Shown here one piece after another: positions 11,037 through 18,504 of a stretch of DNA of 64,000 nucleotides. The translations under genes and the position numbers were made by a program. Numbering within the stretch: the stretch's first letter is position 1; each line of letters opens with the position of its first letter. Source of the stretch: Rhizorhabdus sp049889055 (GTDB taxonomy: Bacteria > Pseudomonadota > Alphaproteobacteria > Sphingomonadales > Sphingomonadaceae). The notes below the pieces were generated by a model, which was not told the DNA's origin, searched no databases, and was given only the letters and a program-made list of their open reading frames with translations. The DNA lies in NCBI RefSeq assembly GCF_049889055.1, contig NZ_JBLTWO010000003.1, positions 186,001-250,000 of the forward strand, given 5' to 3'.

Positions 11037-12425
11037 ATGGCTGCTGATTTTCCCTTCGACGTCGTCGCTTTCGATCTGGACGGCACCCTTGCCGACACCG
11101 CGCCGGACCTGACCGCCGCGCTGAACCACGCTCTGGGTGCGCTGGGACGCCCGCCGGTGCCGCCCGAGGACGTTCGCCACATGGTCGGCCATGGCGCGCG
11201 CGCGCTGCTCCAGAAAGGGCTGGCGGCCACCGGTGAGATGACCGAAGCGCTGGTCGAGCAGGGCTTCCCGATCTTCATCGCCTATTATCTCGACCATATC
11301 GCCGACGGGACGACGATCTTTCCGGGGCTCAACAACGCGCTCGACGCCCTGGCAGCGCGCGGGGTGAAGCTGGCGGTATGCACCAACAAGGCCGAGAATC
11401 TGGCCCGCCGCTGTATCGACGAACTCGGCTGGGCCGACCGCTTCGACGCGGTGGTGGGCGGCGACACGCTGCCTGTCCGCAAGCCCGACCCGTCGCCGCT
11501 GTTCGAGGCGATCGCGCGCTGCGGCGGGGGCAGGGCGGCCTATGTCGGCGACTCGATCACTGACACCGACACCGGCCGCAACGCCAATATCCCCACCGTC
11601 GCGGTCAGCTTCGGCTTCTCCGATCGCCCGCCCGGACAGCTCGACGCGACCGCGCTGATCCACCATTTTGATGACCTCATTCCCACGCTCGAACGGCTGG
11701 GGCAGGACGAGCAGTGGATGCGCTGTCCGATCTGCGGCTCGGTGCGCTTCGAAGGGGTCGGCTCCCGGCCGCACATCACCTGCGCCGGCTGCGGCTCGAA
11801 CGTCCGGGCGCGGCTGCTGTGGATGATGCTCGAGCGCGAAGGGCTGCTCCGTCCTGGCCTGCGCGTCCTCCACTTCGCGCCGGAAGCCTGCTTCGCGGAG
11901 CGTTTCCGCGACCTGTGGGGCGAGGGCTATGATCCGGTCGACTTCGATCCGTCGCTCTTCCCCCATGTCCCCGGCATCCGCGCGATGGACCTAGTCCGCG
12001 ATGCGGCGGCGCTGCCGTCCGAAAGCTACGACCTGATCATCCATTCGCATGTGATGGAGCATATTCCCGGCAATGTGACGGCGGTGCTCTACCATCTCCA
12101 CCGCGCGCTGAAGCCCGAGGGCAAGCAGCTCTGCTGCATCCCGATCATCCCCGACGCGCATTCGGCCGAGGACCTGGGCCCGCTCGAACCCGCCGATGCG
12201 ACCGCACGCTTCGGACAGGATGACCATGTCCGGCGCTTCGGCGGACTGGATGTCCAGCAGACCCTCGGCATGATCTTCCGCCTGCCCGAGCATTATGATC
12301 TCACGGACGCGTTCGACGAGCCGACCCTGATCCGCAACAATATCCCGCGCATCGAGTGGCGGCTGTGGTGCCCGAGTTCGGTGCTGGTGCTGGGCAAGGA
12401 GGATTTGCTGCTGCGGGGGGCGTGA
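11037..12425 (+). CDS. Fusion: phosphoglycolate phosphatase (HAD) plus zinc-ribbon SAM methyltransferase
   Basis: One uninterrupted 462-residue frame joins two modules. Residues 1-220 are a Gph-type HAD phosphatase with DLDGTLADT near 13-21 as motif I, CTNKAEN as motif II, KPDP as motif III and GDSITD as motif IV; this family clears 2-phosphoglycolate. Near residue 225 the phosphatase ends (HFDDLIPTLERLG), and a CPxC/CxxC zinc ribbon (MRCPICG, CAGCGS) begins, followed by a class I methyltransferase-like domain with VLHFAPE, DPVDFDPS and LIIHSHVMEHI. Such methyltransferases are usually separate genes. The start at 11037 has GGAG six bases upstream; ATGs at 11025 and 11013 are alternatives. The target of the methyltransferase is unknown. 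A decayed duplicate of its last 90 codons lies at 13530-13815. Confidence 0.85.
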   Translation: MAADFPFDVVAFDLDGTLADTAPDLTAALNHALGALGRPPVPPEDVRHMVGHGARALLQKGLAATGEMTEALVEQGFPIFIAYYLDHIADGTTIFPGLNNALDALAARGVKLAVCTNKAENLARRCIDELGWADRFDAVVGGDTLPVRKPDPSPLFEAIARCGGGRAAYVGDSITDTDTGRNANIPTVAVSFGFSDRPPGQLDATALIHHFDDLIPTLERLGQDEQWMRCPICGSVRFEGVGSRPHITCAGCGSNVRARLLWMMLEREGLLRPGLRVLHFAPEACFAERFRDLWGEGYDPVDFDPSLFPHVPGIRAMDLVRDAAALPSESYDLIIHSHVMEHIPGNVTAVLYHLHRALKPEGKQLCCIPIIPDAHSAEDLGPLEPADATARFGQDDHVRRFGGLDVQQTLGMIFRLPEHYDLTDAFDEPTLIRNNIPRIEWRLWCPSSVLVLGKEDLLLRGA

Positions 12426-12444
12426 GAATTGGGGGGAGGGCGCC

Positions 12445-13353
12445 CTACGCCCGCGCAGCGCCGTGGAATGCAGCCGCTGAAAGGTCGAACAGTTTCTGCG
12501 CGACAATGACGGCGGACGGCGCGTTAGGGGCCGTGGCGTCTGCACCGACATCCTGAGCAAGCGACGGATTGGCGGTGAACATCGGCCCGCCGACCATGAT
12601 GCCGACCGCCTGATTGCGAGATTCCCGGCGTATCTGCGCAATCGTCGAGCTCATGCTCTCGAGTTGTCGCTCCGATCCCGCCGTAAGCCCGACGACCGCA
12701 AACCAGCTGTTCTTGGCGACCTCCGCGATGTCAGCGGACGTTCCCTCAAGCTCCGTCCGGACCTTCCAACCGGCAGCCAGCAGGAACCGTTCCACGATCT
12801 TGATCCCGAAGGAATGCTGGTTACCCGGCGTCATCGCCATCAGGACATGGCGACGTTCGTCCAGCGCCAGCAGGGTATAGGTGTCGTTGAAGATCGACAG
12901 CAGCTTCTGCAGCCGGGCGACGCCCAGGGTGACGTCGATGAAATCACACTCGTCGCGGTCCCACATCTCGCCGAGAAGGCGCGCGGTAGGCTCGATCAAT
13001 TCGAGGAACAGCGTGTCCATCGAAAGCCCACGGTCGCGGAGAACCAGCACATAAGCGGCGGCAGCCTCCAGATCACTGCCGAGCACGATGTCGGCAAGGC
13101 CCGTGATATCGGCGCTGGTCGGGGCCAGCGTTTCGATGACGAGCTTGACGGGCGGGGCAGCCGGAACAGCCTCGCTATGCAGCCTGAGCAGCCGCGGGAC
13201 TATCTCGTTCGACACGATGCGCGCCAGCTTCGCCTGGCGCTCTGCCACGTCTTCGCGGCGATAATATTCCGGAGCGATAAAGTGCGTTTCGAGCCGCTTC
13301 AGGCCTTGACCGTCGATTGCCGGTCTCGCCAACGGACTGATCGCCTGCCCCAT
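12445..13353 (-). CDS. B12-binding-domain protein, PpaA/AerR-like
   Basis: A 302-residue protein with a helical N-terminal half (about 80-170) and a C-terminal cobalamin-binding Rossmann-like domain. The segment TPGNQHSFGIKIVERFLLAAGW resembles the B12 motif DxHxxG with Asn for Asp, and VGLTAGSERQLESM and VGIMVGGPMF fit the later strands. PpaA/AerR proteins antagonise the PpsR/CrtJ repressor of photosynthesis genes in response to light via cobalamin. No photosynthesis gene is present here, so the partner is unknown. The ATG at 13353 is chosen over the longer open frame to 13449 because GAGAG lies just upstream. It converges on the gph fusion gene with 19 bp between stops. Confidence 0.7.
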   Translation of the reverse strand: MGQAISPLARPAIDGQGLKRLETHFIAPEYYRREDVAERQAKLARIVSNEIVPRLLRLHSEAVPAAPPVKLVIETLAPTSADITGLADIVLGSDLEAAAAYVLVLRDRGLSMDTLFLELIEPTARLLGEMWDRDECDFIDVTLGVARLQKLLSIFNDTYTLLALDERRHVLMAMTPGNQHSFGIKIVERFLLAAGWKVRTELEGTSADIAEVAKNSWFAVVGLTAGSERQLESMSSTIAQIRRESRNQAVGIMVGGPMFTANPSLAQDVGADATAPNAPSAVIVAQKLFDLSAAAFHGAARA

Positions 13354-13529
13354 AAACTCTCTCCGCGCCCCGCCTTGGTGGCGATCGCAATGTCTGAGAT
13401 CAACACATCGGACGGCAGGTGTCGATAGCTTAGGTTGCCGCTGCACCATTTCCCGTAGGCTCTGGGTCGCGTGGACATATCCGGGGTTGTGGGTGGCACG
13501 CGCGGCAACCCCTTGAATAGAGGTGCGCA

Positions 13530-13815
13530 GTAAGCATCCCGATCATCCGCCAGGGCCATTCCGCCGAGGACCTCGACCCCGTCGACCCGACCTCGCGTTT
13601 CGGCCAGCACGACCATGTCCGGCGCTCCGGCGGGCTGGATGTCCAGCATACCCTCGGCATGCTCTCCCGCCTGCCCGAGCGCGATGATCTCACCGAGGCG
13701 TTCGACGCTGATCCGCAACAACATCCAGCGCGTCGTGTGGCGGGCTGGTGTCCGAGTTCGGTGCTTGTGCTCGGTAAGGAGGATTCGCTGCTGCTCGGGG
13801 CGTGAGATTGGTGGG
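13530..13815 (+). pseudogene. Decayed duplicate of the 3' end of the gph-methyltransferase gene
   Basis: The DNA closely follows 12135-12440: both translate to IPII, then SAEDL, FGQ-DHVRR, GGLDVQ-TLGM, CPSSVLVLGKED and end in GA-stop, and the similarity continues about 12 bases past the stop codon. The copy has an 8-base deletion and a further 1-base loss about 45 bases on, so the frame is scrambled between them and then restored. No start codon or upstream domain is present. It looks like the remnant of a tandem duplication with the B12-binding gene now in between. Confidence 0.75.
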
Positions 13816-13854
13816 GGCATTTTGACAGGGTTGATTGCAGGCTGACGGTACCGT

Positions 13855-14448
13855 TCAGTCCGGTACTGTGGCAGCTTCTTTTCCGACAAAGCCGAATTTC
13901 AATTCGCCCCTCGCGCCGGCCAATCGCATTGCCGAAAGCAAGCAAAAATATCGCTCCATAGCCGTTGGGGACGCTTTCCGAGAGCCGGAGGGTGGTTCAA
14001 CGGCGAACATATCGCCGAACGGTCGGATCGCTTCGCCCTTCTGTAAACCGCAGTGCATTTCCAAGGCTTCGGCGAACGGGGCGTCGCTCGCGAAATCAGT
14101 GCGACGGGGAAGGCCTTCAAGCAGCCCCAAAGCGGATAACGCGGCCTCTGCCTCGGCAATCGTCTCGGGACGGTGCAATTCCTCAACGAAAGCGTCGTAC
14201 TGACTGTCCAACTCTGGGTCCGCAAAAATCACAATCGCGCCTGCTGCAGCATCACGGATGCATGCAAACTTTGCTGCTGTGCCTTTCGCGGAAGGACCGA
14301 CCACAATCGTATAGGACTGGAGATCGTCGTGGTAGGACACACTAAGCCCGTGCTCGGAAAGGCCGCATCCGACGAGCTTCCGGGTTATGACCTCCTCGTA
14401 CGAGGGCGGGGGCTCGGGAAGTGCGTCCATAGCCCGATCTAAATGCAT
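13855..14448 (-). CDS. Hypothetical protein, unknown family
   Basis: I do not recognise this 197-residue protein. It is soluble and acidic, with no signal peptide or membrane segment. Recognisable blocks are PEPPPSYEEVITRKLVGCGL near the start, a central beta-rich stretch ending AGAIVIFADPELDSQYDAFV, and a Cys in EMHCGLQKGEAIRPFGDMF. Codon use is less GC-biased than in the housekeeping genes, fitting an accessory stretch. A GTG at 14451 and an ATG at 14430 are alternative starts; there is no clear ribosome site. It ends 40 bp from the decayed methyltransferase copy. Confidence 0.6.
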   Translation of the reverse strand: MHLDRAMDALPEPPPSYEEVITRKLVGCGLSEHGLSVSYHDDLQSYTIVVGPSAKGTAAKFACIRDAAAGAIVIFADPELDSQYDAFVEELHRPETIAEAEAALSALGLLEGLPRRTDFASDAPFAEALEMHCGLQKGEAIRPFGDMFAVEPPSGSRKASPTAMERYFCLLSAMRLAGARGELKFGFVGKEAATVPD

Positions 14449-14549
14449 CACGGAAGATTCCGCAATCGCGCGCTGTTATCTCAGTGTGGCACTGTAAATG
14501 AAGCTGCGCCTCGCCAACGCGACAGATCGCGAATTGGCCGCTGCACCGC

Positions 14550-14576
14550 ATGACAATGACTGCACGTCATCGTCAT
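14550..14576. promoter_or_regulatory. Long inverted repeat upstream of the DJ-1/PfpI gene
   Basis: ATGACAATGAC (14550-14560) and GTCATCGTCAT (14566-14576) are complementary at 10 of 11 positions across a 5-base spacer. It lies about 150 bp upstream of the start at 14729 and 100 bp upstream of the divergent gene starting at 14448, so it could serve either as an operator. The bound factor is unknown. Confidence 0.45.
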
Positions 14577-14636
14577 TCCGAGCTGCGCCATCCCAAGCAG
14601 GGACATGGTGGCCAGCCGATCGCGGTTATAACAGTT

Positions 14637-14654
14637 CCATAACGAAAATTATGG
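14637..14654. promoter_or_regulatory. Perfect 6-bp dyad CCATAA-N6-TTATGG, probable operator
   Basis: The dyad sits 75-92 bp upstream of the DJ-1/PfpI start in an AT-rich patch, where a repressor or activator site would be expected. A GTTATAAC palindrome lies just upstream (14625-14632). Confidence 0.45.
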
Positions 14655-14728
14655 CTGCGTACCTTTCCTCTTGGATTTCATGATCGCCGCTCGTGCCTAT
14701 CTCTCCTTCGCAACCAGGGAGCGATGGA

Positions 14729-15544
14729 ATGTTCGATAGACGCGGGATCCTGACCGGCATCTCCGCCGTAGTCACGGCGGCAGCCATGACGCCGGTAACG
14801 GCGGCCTTGGCGCGCTCCGTCCTCTCATCACGCAAAGGAACCCTTCCGATGGCCCGTATCCTGATGATCGCCACCTCCGCCGATCGCATGACCCCCGGCA
14901 CAGAGCCGACCGGCGTCTGGCTCGAAGAACTGACCACGCCTTATTATGCCTTCCGCAATGCCGGGGCCGACGTGACGCTCGCCTCGATCAAGGGCGGGGC
15001 CATCCCCGTCGACCAGCGCAGCGTGAATGCGGATGGCGAGAACGATGCCTCGGTCGAACGCTACCTCAAGGATGCCGCGTTTCAGGCCGAGGTCGCCAAC
15101 ACGCCCGCCTTCACCAGCATCGATACCACCGGCTATGACGCAGTGTTCCTGCCGGGCGGGCATGGCACGATGTTCGATTATCCGGGCAGCGAAGAGCTGG
15201 CCCGCCTGATCGAGCGGTTCGACCGCGAGGGGCGCATCGTCGCCGCCGTCTGCCATGGGCCTGCCGGTCTCGTATCGGCGAAGAAAACCGATGGAACGCC
15301 GTTCGTGGCAGGCAGGCGCGTTGCCGCCTTCACCGACAGCGAGGAGCGCGCGGTGGGCCTCGATCAGGCCGTGCCGTTCCTGCTCGAAACCCGCATGAAG
15401 GAACTCGGCGCGCATCACGAGGGCGGCCCTGATTTCCAGCCCTTTGCCCTGCGCGACGGCAACCTCATCACCGGCCAGAACCCCGTTTCGGCAACCCGCA
15501 CTGCCGAACTGGTGATGGAAGCGCTCAAGGCAAAAGCGGCCTGA
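14729..15544 (+). CDS. DJ-1/PfpI family protein (class I glutamine amidotransferase-like), exported
   Basis: A 271-residue protein of the DJ-1/PfpI superfamily, close to Hsp31/HchA-like chaperone-glyoxalase proteins. The nucleophile-elbow Cys is in AVCHGPAGL near residue 180, preceded by the Glu-bearing TPTGVWLEEL and by FLPGGHGTMFDYPGSEEL. The N-terminus MFDRRGILTGISAV followed by an Ala-rich stretch looks like a Tat or lipoprotein-free export signal. This is unusual for a family that is mostly cytoplasmic. The start at 14729 has AGGGAG 7 bases upstream; an internal ATG at about residue 42 (MARILMIATS) would give a cytoplasmic form. Glyoxalase or protein-repair activity is inference. Confidence 0.8.
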   Translation: MFDRRGILTGISAVVTAAAMTPVTAALARSVLSSRKGTLPMARILMIATSADRMTPGTEPTGVWLEELTTPYYAFRNAGADVTLASIKGGAIPVDQRSVNADGENDASVERYLKDAAFQAEVANTPAFTSIDTTGYDAVFLPGGHGTMFDYPGSEELARLIERFDREGRIVAAVCHGPAGLVSAKKTDGTPFVAGRRVAAFTDSEERAVGLDQAVPFLLETRMKELGAHHEGGPDFQPFALRDGNLITGQNPVSATRTAELVMEALKAKAA

Positions 15545-15729
15545 GCGTGGCTGCGATGACAGTGCGGCTAACCAGCTTTCGGTGTTGCTGATGCGGCGGA
15601 GGGCATAGTGCCCGCTGCGCAAGACCGGGCGGTTGCCGCACTGCCATCGCATTTCGTCGCCTTCGACCAAGACGGTTATGCGACACTCCGCCGCTTGACC
15701 GCATTCACGATGAGGGAGAGCGTCCTGCT

Positions 15730-15993
15730 ATGTTGGCCCACGCTACTGTGCTTGCCGTCGCAACAGTCTCTGCGTCGATACCCACGATCGACGAATTCCG
15801 AGGTGCTGCGGCAGCCTGTCGGGTCGATCTTCGAACCTATCCGGAGCGCGGCGGCTACGCGCCCTCCGCAAGATACTCCTTGGAGAGCGGTGCGGTGCTT
15901 ATTCGGAAGGGCATCGACGCAGATCGCATAGCCTGCTTATCCGACTGGGCACAAAAGCGGGGACTCATCGTGGTGCTGGCTTCGGAATTGTAG
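15730..15993 (+). CDS. Small hypothetical protein, possibly exported
   Basis: An 87-residue frame with a hydrophobic N-terminus (MLAHATVLAVATVSASIP) and a compact remainder with two cysteines (AAACRVDL, RIACLSDW). GGGAGAG lies 10 bases upstream of the ATG. No family recognised. It sits alone between the DJ-1/PfpI gene and the KAP ATPase. A competing frame in the same interval has poorer composition. Confidence 0.4.
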   Translation: MLAHATVLAVATVSASIPTIDEFRGAAAACRVDLRTYPERGGYAPSARYSLESGAVLIRKGIDADRIACLSDWAQKRGLIVVLASEL

Positions 15994-16110
15994 CGGACGA
16001 CATAGGCGGCCGCCCGGCGGTGTCCTTACTGACGCCCCGGATTGTGGGTGGCCCGGCCGGGCCGACATGGAAATCAATGCACTGGCACCGTCATCGAGGT
16101 CGTCGCTAAT

Positions 16111-18291
16111 TTAGGCCTCAACCTGCCCGACATCCGGGTCAAAGTCAGGATCGCGACCGAGCAATATTGCGCGAAGCCTACGTAGGCACCCCATTAACCA
16201 ATCGTCTAATACAGGTGGGGGCCCGCGAAAGATGGCGTCTAGCCTAGCGGAAATCGTCTCACCATCGAAAAACTGCTCCAGCGAATCTCGATCGGCGCTG
16301 TAGCCGGGCGGCACCACGAGCGCAGCGTAAGTGGTGAGGGCTTCTACCGAATTAAGCTGGCTTGTGAACGAGGATCGCAATTCATCGTCCCAGCAGTTGA
16401 GATTTCCCAACACATAGATCGCCTCGACATTAGGCAATCTGCGAAGTGCCGTCCCTTCGAGAACCGCAGCACGATAGCGCGGAATCTCTGATTCAAGCAG
16501 CCGGGCTAGCTCTTCCGCCTCATATGTCGCGTCTCCTCCTCGGGCTTGGCTGTGTTTTGTCATCCCGAGGGCGAACAAGTTCTTTCGGATAACGCCGGGC
16601 ACGATGATTAGATCGCCAGCAGCAATAAGTGCGTTGATCGCGTGTTGCACACGCTCGCGGGTCGGTTTGCTGGCGGCACCAAAGCGCAGGAGCGTCGCCG
16701 TCGCGTCGTCAGCGACCCACCGAGATTCTTCGGGCCCCCACACCCAATCATGGGCCCTGACGATGGTTTCAGCGATGAGCGGCCAGAACGTCACATCACC
16801 ACTTGGGGGCAATTCCGGCAGAAGTTCTTCAACTCCCGATATCAGATCGCGGAGCTGCCTATCCAGATCAGCGCTGGTCATAAACGCAGTGAGACTGGCG
16901 CTATCGTTGGCCAGCCATGCCGCTTGGACCTCGCTGCGCGTCACCATCTCCGGAGGGTTGCCGAGGTACAAGGCTCGTATCAGGTTCCGGCGCTTTGAGA
17001 GACGATCGGCTGCGACAGGCTCGCTCTGCGTTTGACGACGCTGAGTTTCTTCAGCGAAACGAGGAAATAGCATTCTAATGACCGGCTCATGCTGGGCCGC
17101 TTGTTCACCCAGAACGGCTGTTACCGAGGGTGGTTCGTTCCTCCCTCCTGCTGCTTGCAGGCGCGACACGACACGTGAGGCCATTTCTTCATCGCCGGGG
17201 TCATCGACCATTTGTTCGAGCTCGCTGGCGATCGCATCGCGCAGGGTGGGGGCCTTCGCGATCAACCATGAATAGGACAGCACGTCGTAGAACGCTATTT
17301 CATTCCCCAGGATCGCATGAAGGGTCGCGAAGGAGCCCATCAGGCGTTTCACATCACGGGGCGTCCTGATCAAGCGCTTCATCGTAGTGAGCAGGAGCTG
17401 TTGCTCCTCGTTCGGTTCCGGCAAAACAAGGTTGTATTCGATGAAGCCCGCATTCAAGAGGGCGTCAATATCGCCCGGAAACAGGGGCCGGAGAGGAATT
17501 GCATACTGGATGATCTTTTCCAGATATGCCTCGCCTGTGGTTCTAATTTCGTCGGGGTTCCGCCCCTTGCCAAGCGCATCGGCGACGCGTCCCGGATCGT
17601 AGGCTACCAAATAGGAAATGCCGCGGATCTCGCCGACAGCCTTAATGAGTTGGGCAACCGCCCGAACCTCTTCATCCTCAACGCGGTCGAGTTCGTCGAT
17701 AAGAACGACAATCGCACAGTTCGACGCGGCAATTTTAGCTTCGAGCGCCTTTCGGTCTTCTTCCGGCGACGCCTCTTTCGGGGCGCGTAGAAGAACTCTT
17801 ATGCCGTTGCTCACAAACCCCCAAGCTTTTGTGACCTTTCCAGCACCGCCATGGACGTCCGCATATGCTGCAACCGCTTTGCCCGTCCAGTCGATCGCAG
17901 ACCAATATCTGTCGAGCGATCGGACCAGTTCCTTCCGGTTCTCGGCCTTGCTACGCCCCATCGCTTCGCGAAGTAAGTTGAAATAGGCGCGAACGAGTTC
18001 GTCGCGTCCATTGAAAAGCCATGGGTTGAACGTCGTTACGATAACATTGCTCATCGAACTCAGTTCAAGCTGGAGCAACTTCAGAACGCTCGACTTACCG
18101 AGCCCCCATACGCCCGTAAGACCGATCACAAATCCTGTCGCCCGCCGTGCGGTTAGATTTCCGTCACCATCTTTGATGTCATGGACCAGCGACCGAGCGA
18201 GGCTCGTGACAAACGGCCCGCGATCCAGACGGTCTTGTTGCGTACCACCAATTGCCCGGTCTTCTCGGGCGATATTACTAACGAAATCCAT
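16111..18291 (-). CDS. KAP-family P-loop ATPase
   Basis: This 726-residue protein has the features of KAP NTPases: FVIGLTGVWGLGKSSVLK (Walker A, near residue 60), a following TFNPWLFNGRDELVRAYF segment typical of KAP proteins, and Walker B CAIVVLIDELDRVEDEE near 215. The remaining 450 residues are mostly helical with no known domain. Bacterial KAP proteins are often plasmid- or island-borne, and some take part in phage exclusion; a defence role here is inference. The classic KAP membrane insertion is not evident; LRAPKEASPEEDRK lies in its place. Codon use is less GC-rich than in neighbours. ATG 18291 has GGGGG six bases upstream; a GTG directly precedes it. There are no partner genes nearby. 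Confidence 0.8.
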   Translation of the reverse strand: MDFVSNIAREDRAIGGTQQDRLDRGPFVTSLARSLVHDIKDGDGNLTARRATGFVIGLTGVWGLGKSSVLKLLQLELSSMSNVIVTTFNPWLFNGRDELVRAYFNLLREAMGRSKAENRKELVRSLDRYWSAIDWTGKAVAAYADVHGGAGKVTKAWGFVSNGIRVLLRAPKEASPEEDRKALEAKIAASNCAIVVLIDELDRVEDEEVRAVAQLIKAVGEIRGISYLVAYDPGRVADALGKGRNPDEIRTTGEAYLEKIIQYAIPLRPLFPGDIDALLNAGFIEYNLVLPEPNEEQQLLLTTMKRLIRTPRDVKRLMGSFATLHAILGNEIAFYDVLSYSWLIAKAPTLRDAIASELEQMVDDPGDEEMASRVVSRLQAAGGRNEPPSVTAVLGEQAAQHEPVIRMLFPRFAEETQRRQTQSEPVAADRLSKRRNLIRALYLGNPPEMVTRSEVQAAWLANDSASLTAFMTSADLDRQLRDLISGVEELLPELPPSGDVTFWPLIAETIVRAHDWVWGPEESRWVADDATATLLRFGAASKPTRERVQHAINALIAAGDLIIVPGVIRKNLFALGMTKHSQARGGDATYEAEELARLLESEIPRYRAAVLEGTALRRLPNVEAIYVLGNLNCWDDELRSSFTSQLNSVEALTTYAALVVPPGYSADRDSLEQFFDGETISARLDAIFRGPPPVLDDWLMGCLRRLRAILLGRDPDFDPDVGQVEA

Positions 18292-18504
18292 CACGACCCC
18301 CGGCCATCATCATCTCCCGTTTGAGGACGATTGCAACCGGATCGGCTGGAGTTGCTGTGCATCCGAATCAACGGCAGCTTTCGGGAGGCTGTAATTTGCG
18401 CGGGAATGGCCTGGGTTAGGGCGCGAAGCCGACGTACAAGTGCTCCGCGCAATTGTTGGCCTCTGGGTTGCTTCTGAAAGGCCCCAGTAAACGCGTCTCC
18501 GCGC

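Noticed and set aside
15608..15931. Alternative 107-codon frame overlapping the small gene at 15730
   Set aside because: It has low-complexity Arg/Ser-rich composition, no signal peptide and no ribosome site, and it overlaps the better candidate.
13483..16070. Possible direct repeat GTTGTGGGTGGC at 13487 and ATTGTGGGTGGC at 16042 as the ends of an island
   Set aside because: The match is about 12 bases with no extension, no integrase and no tRNA target, so it is too weak to call an attachment site.
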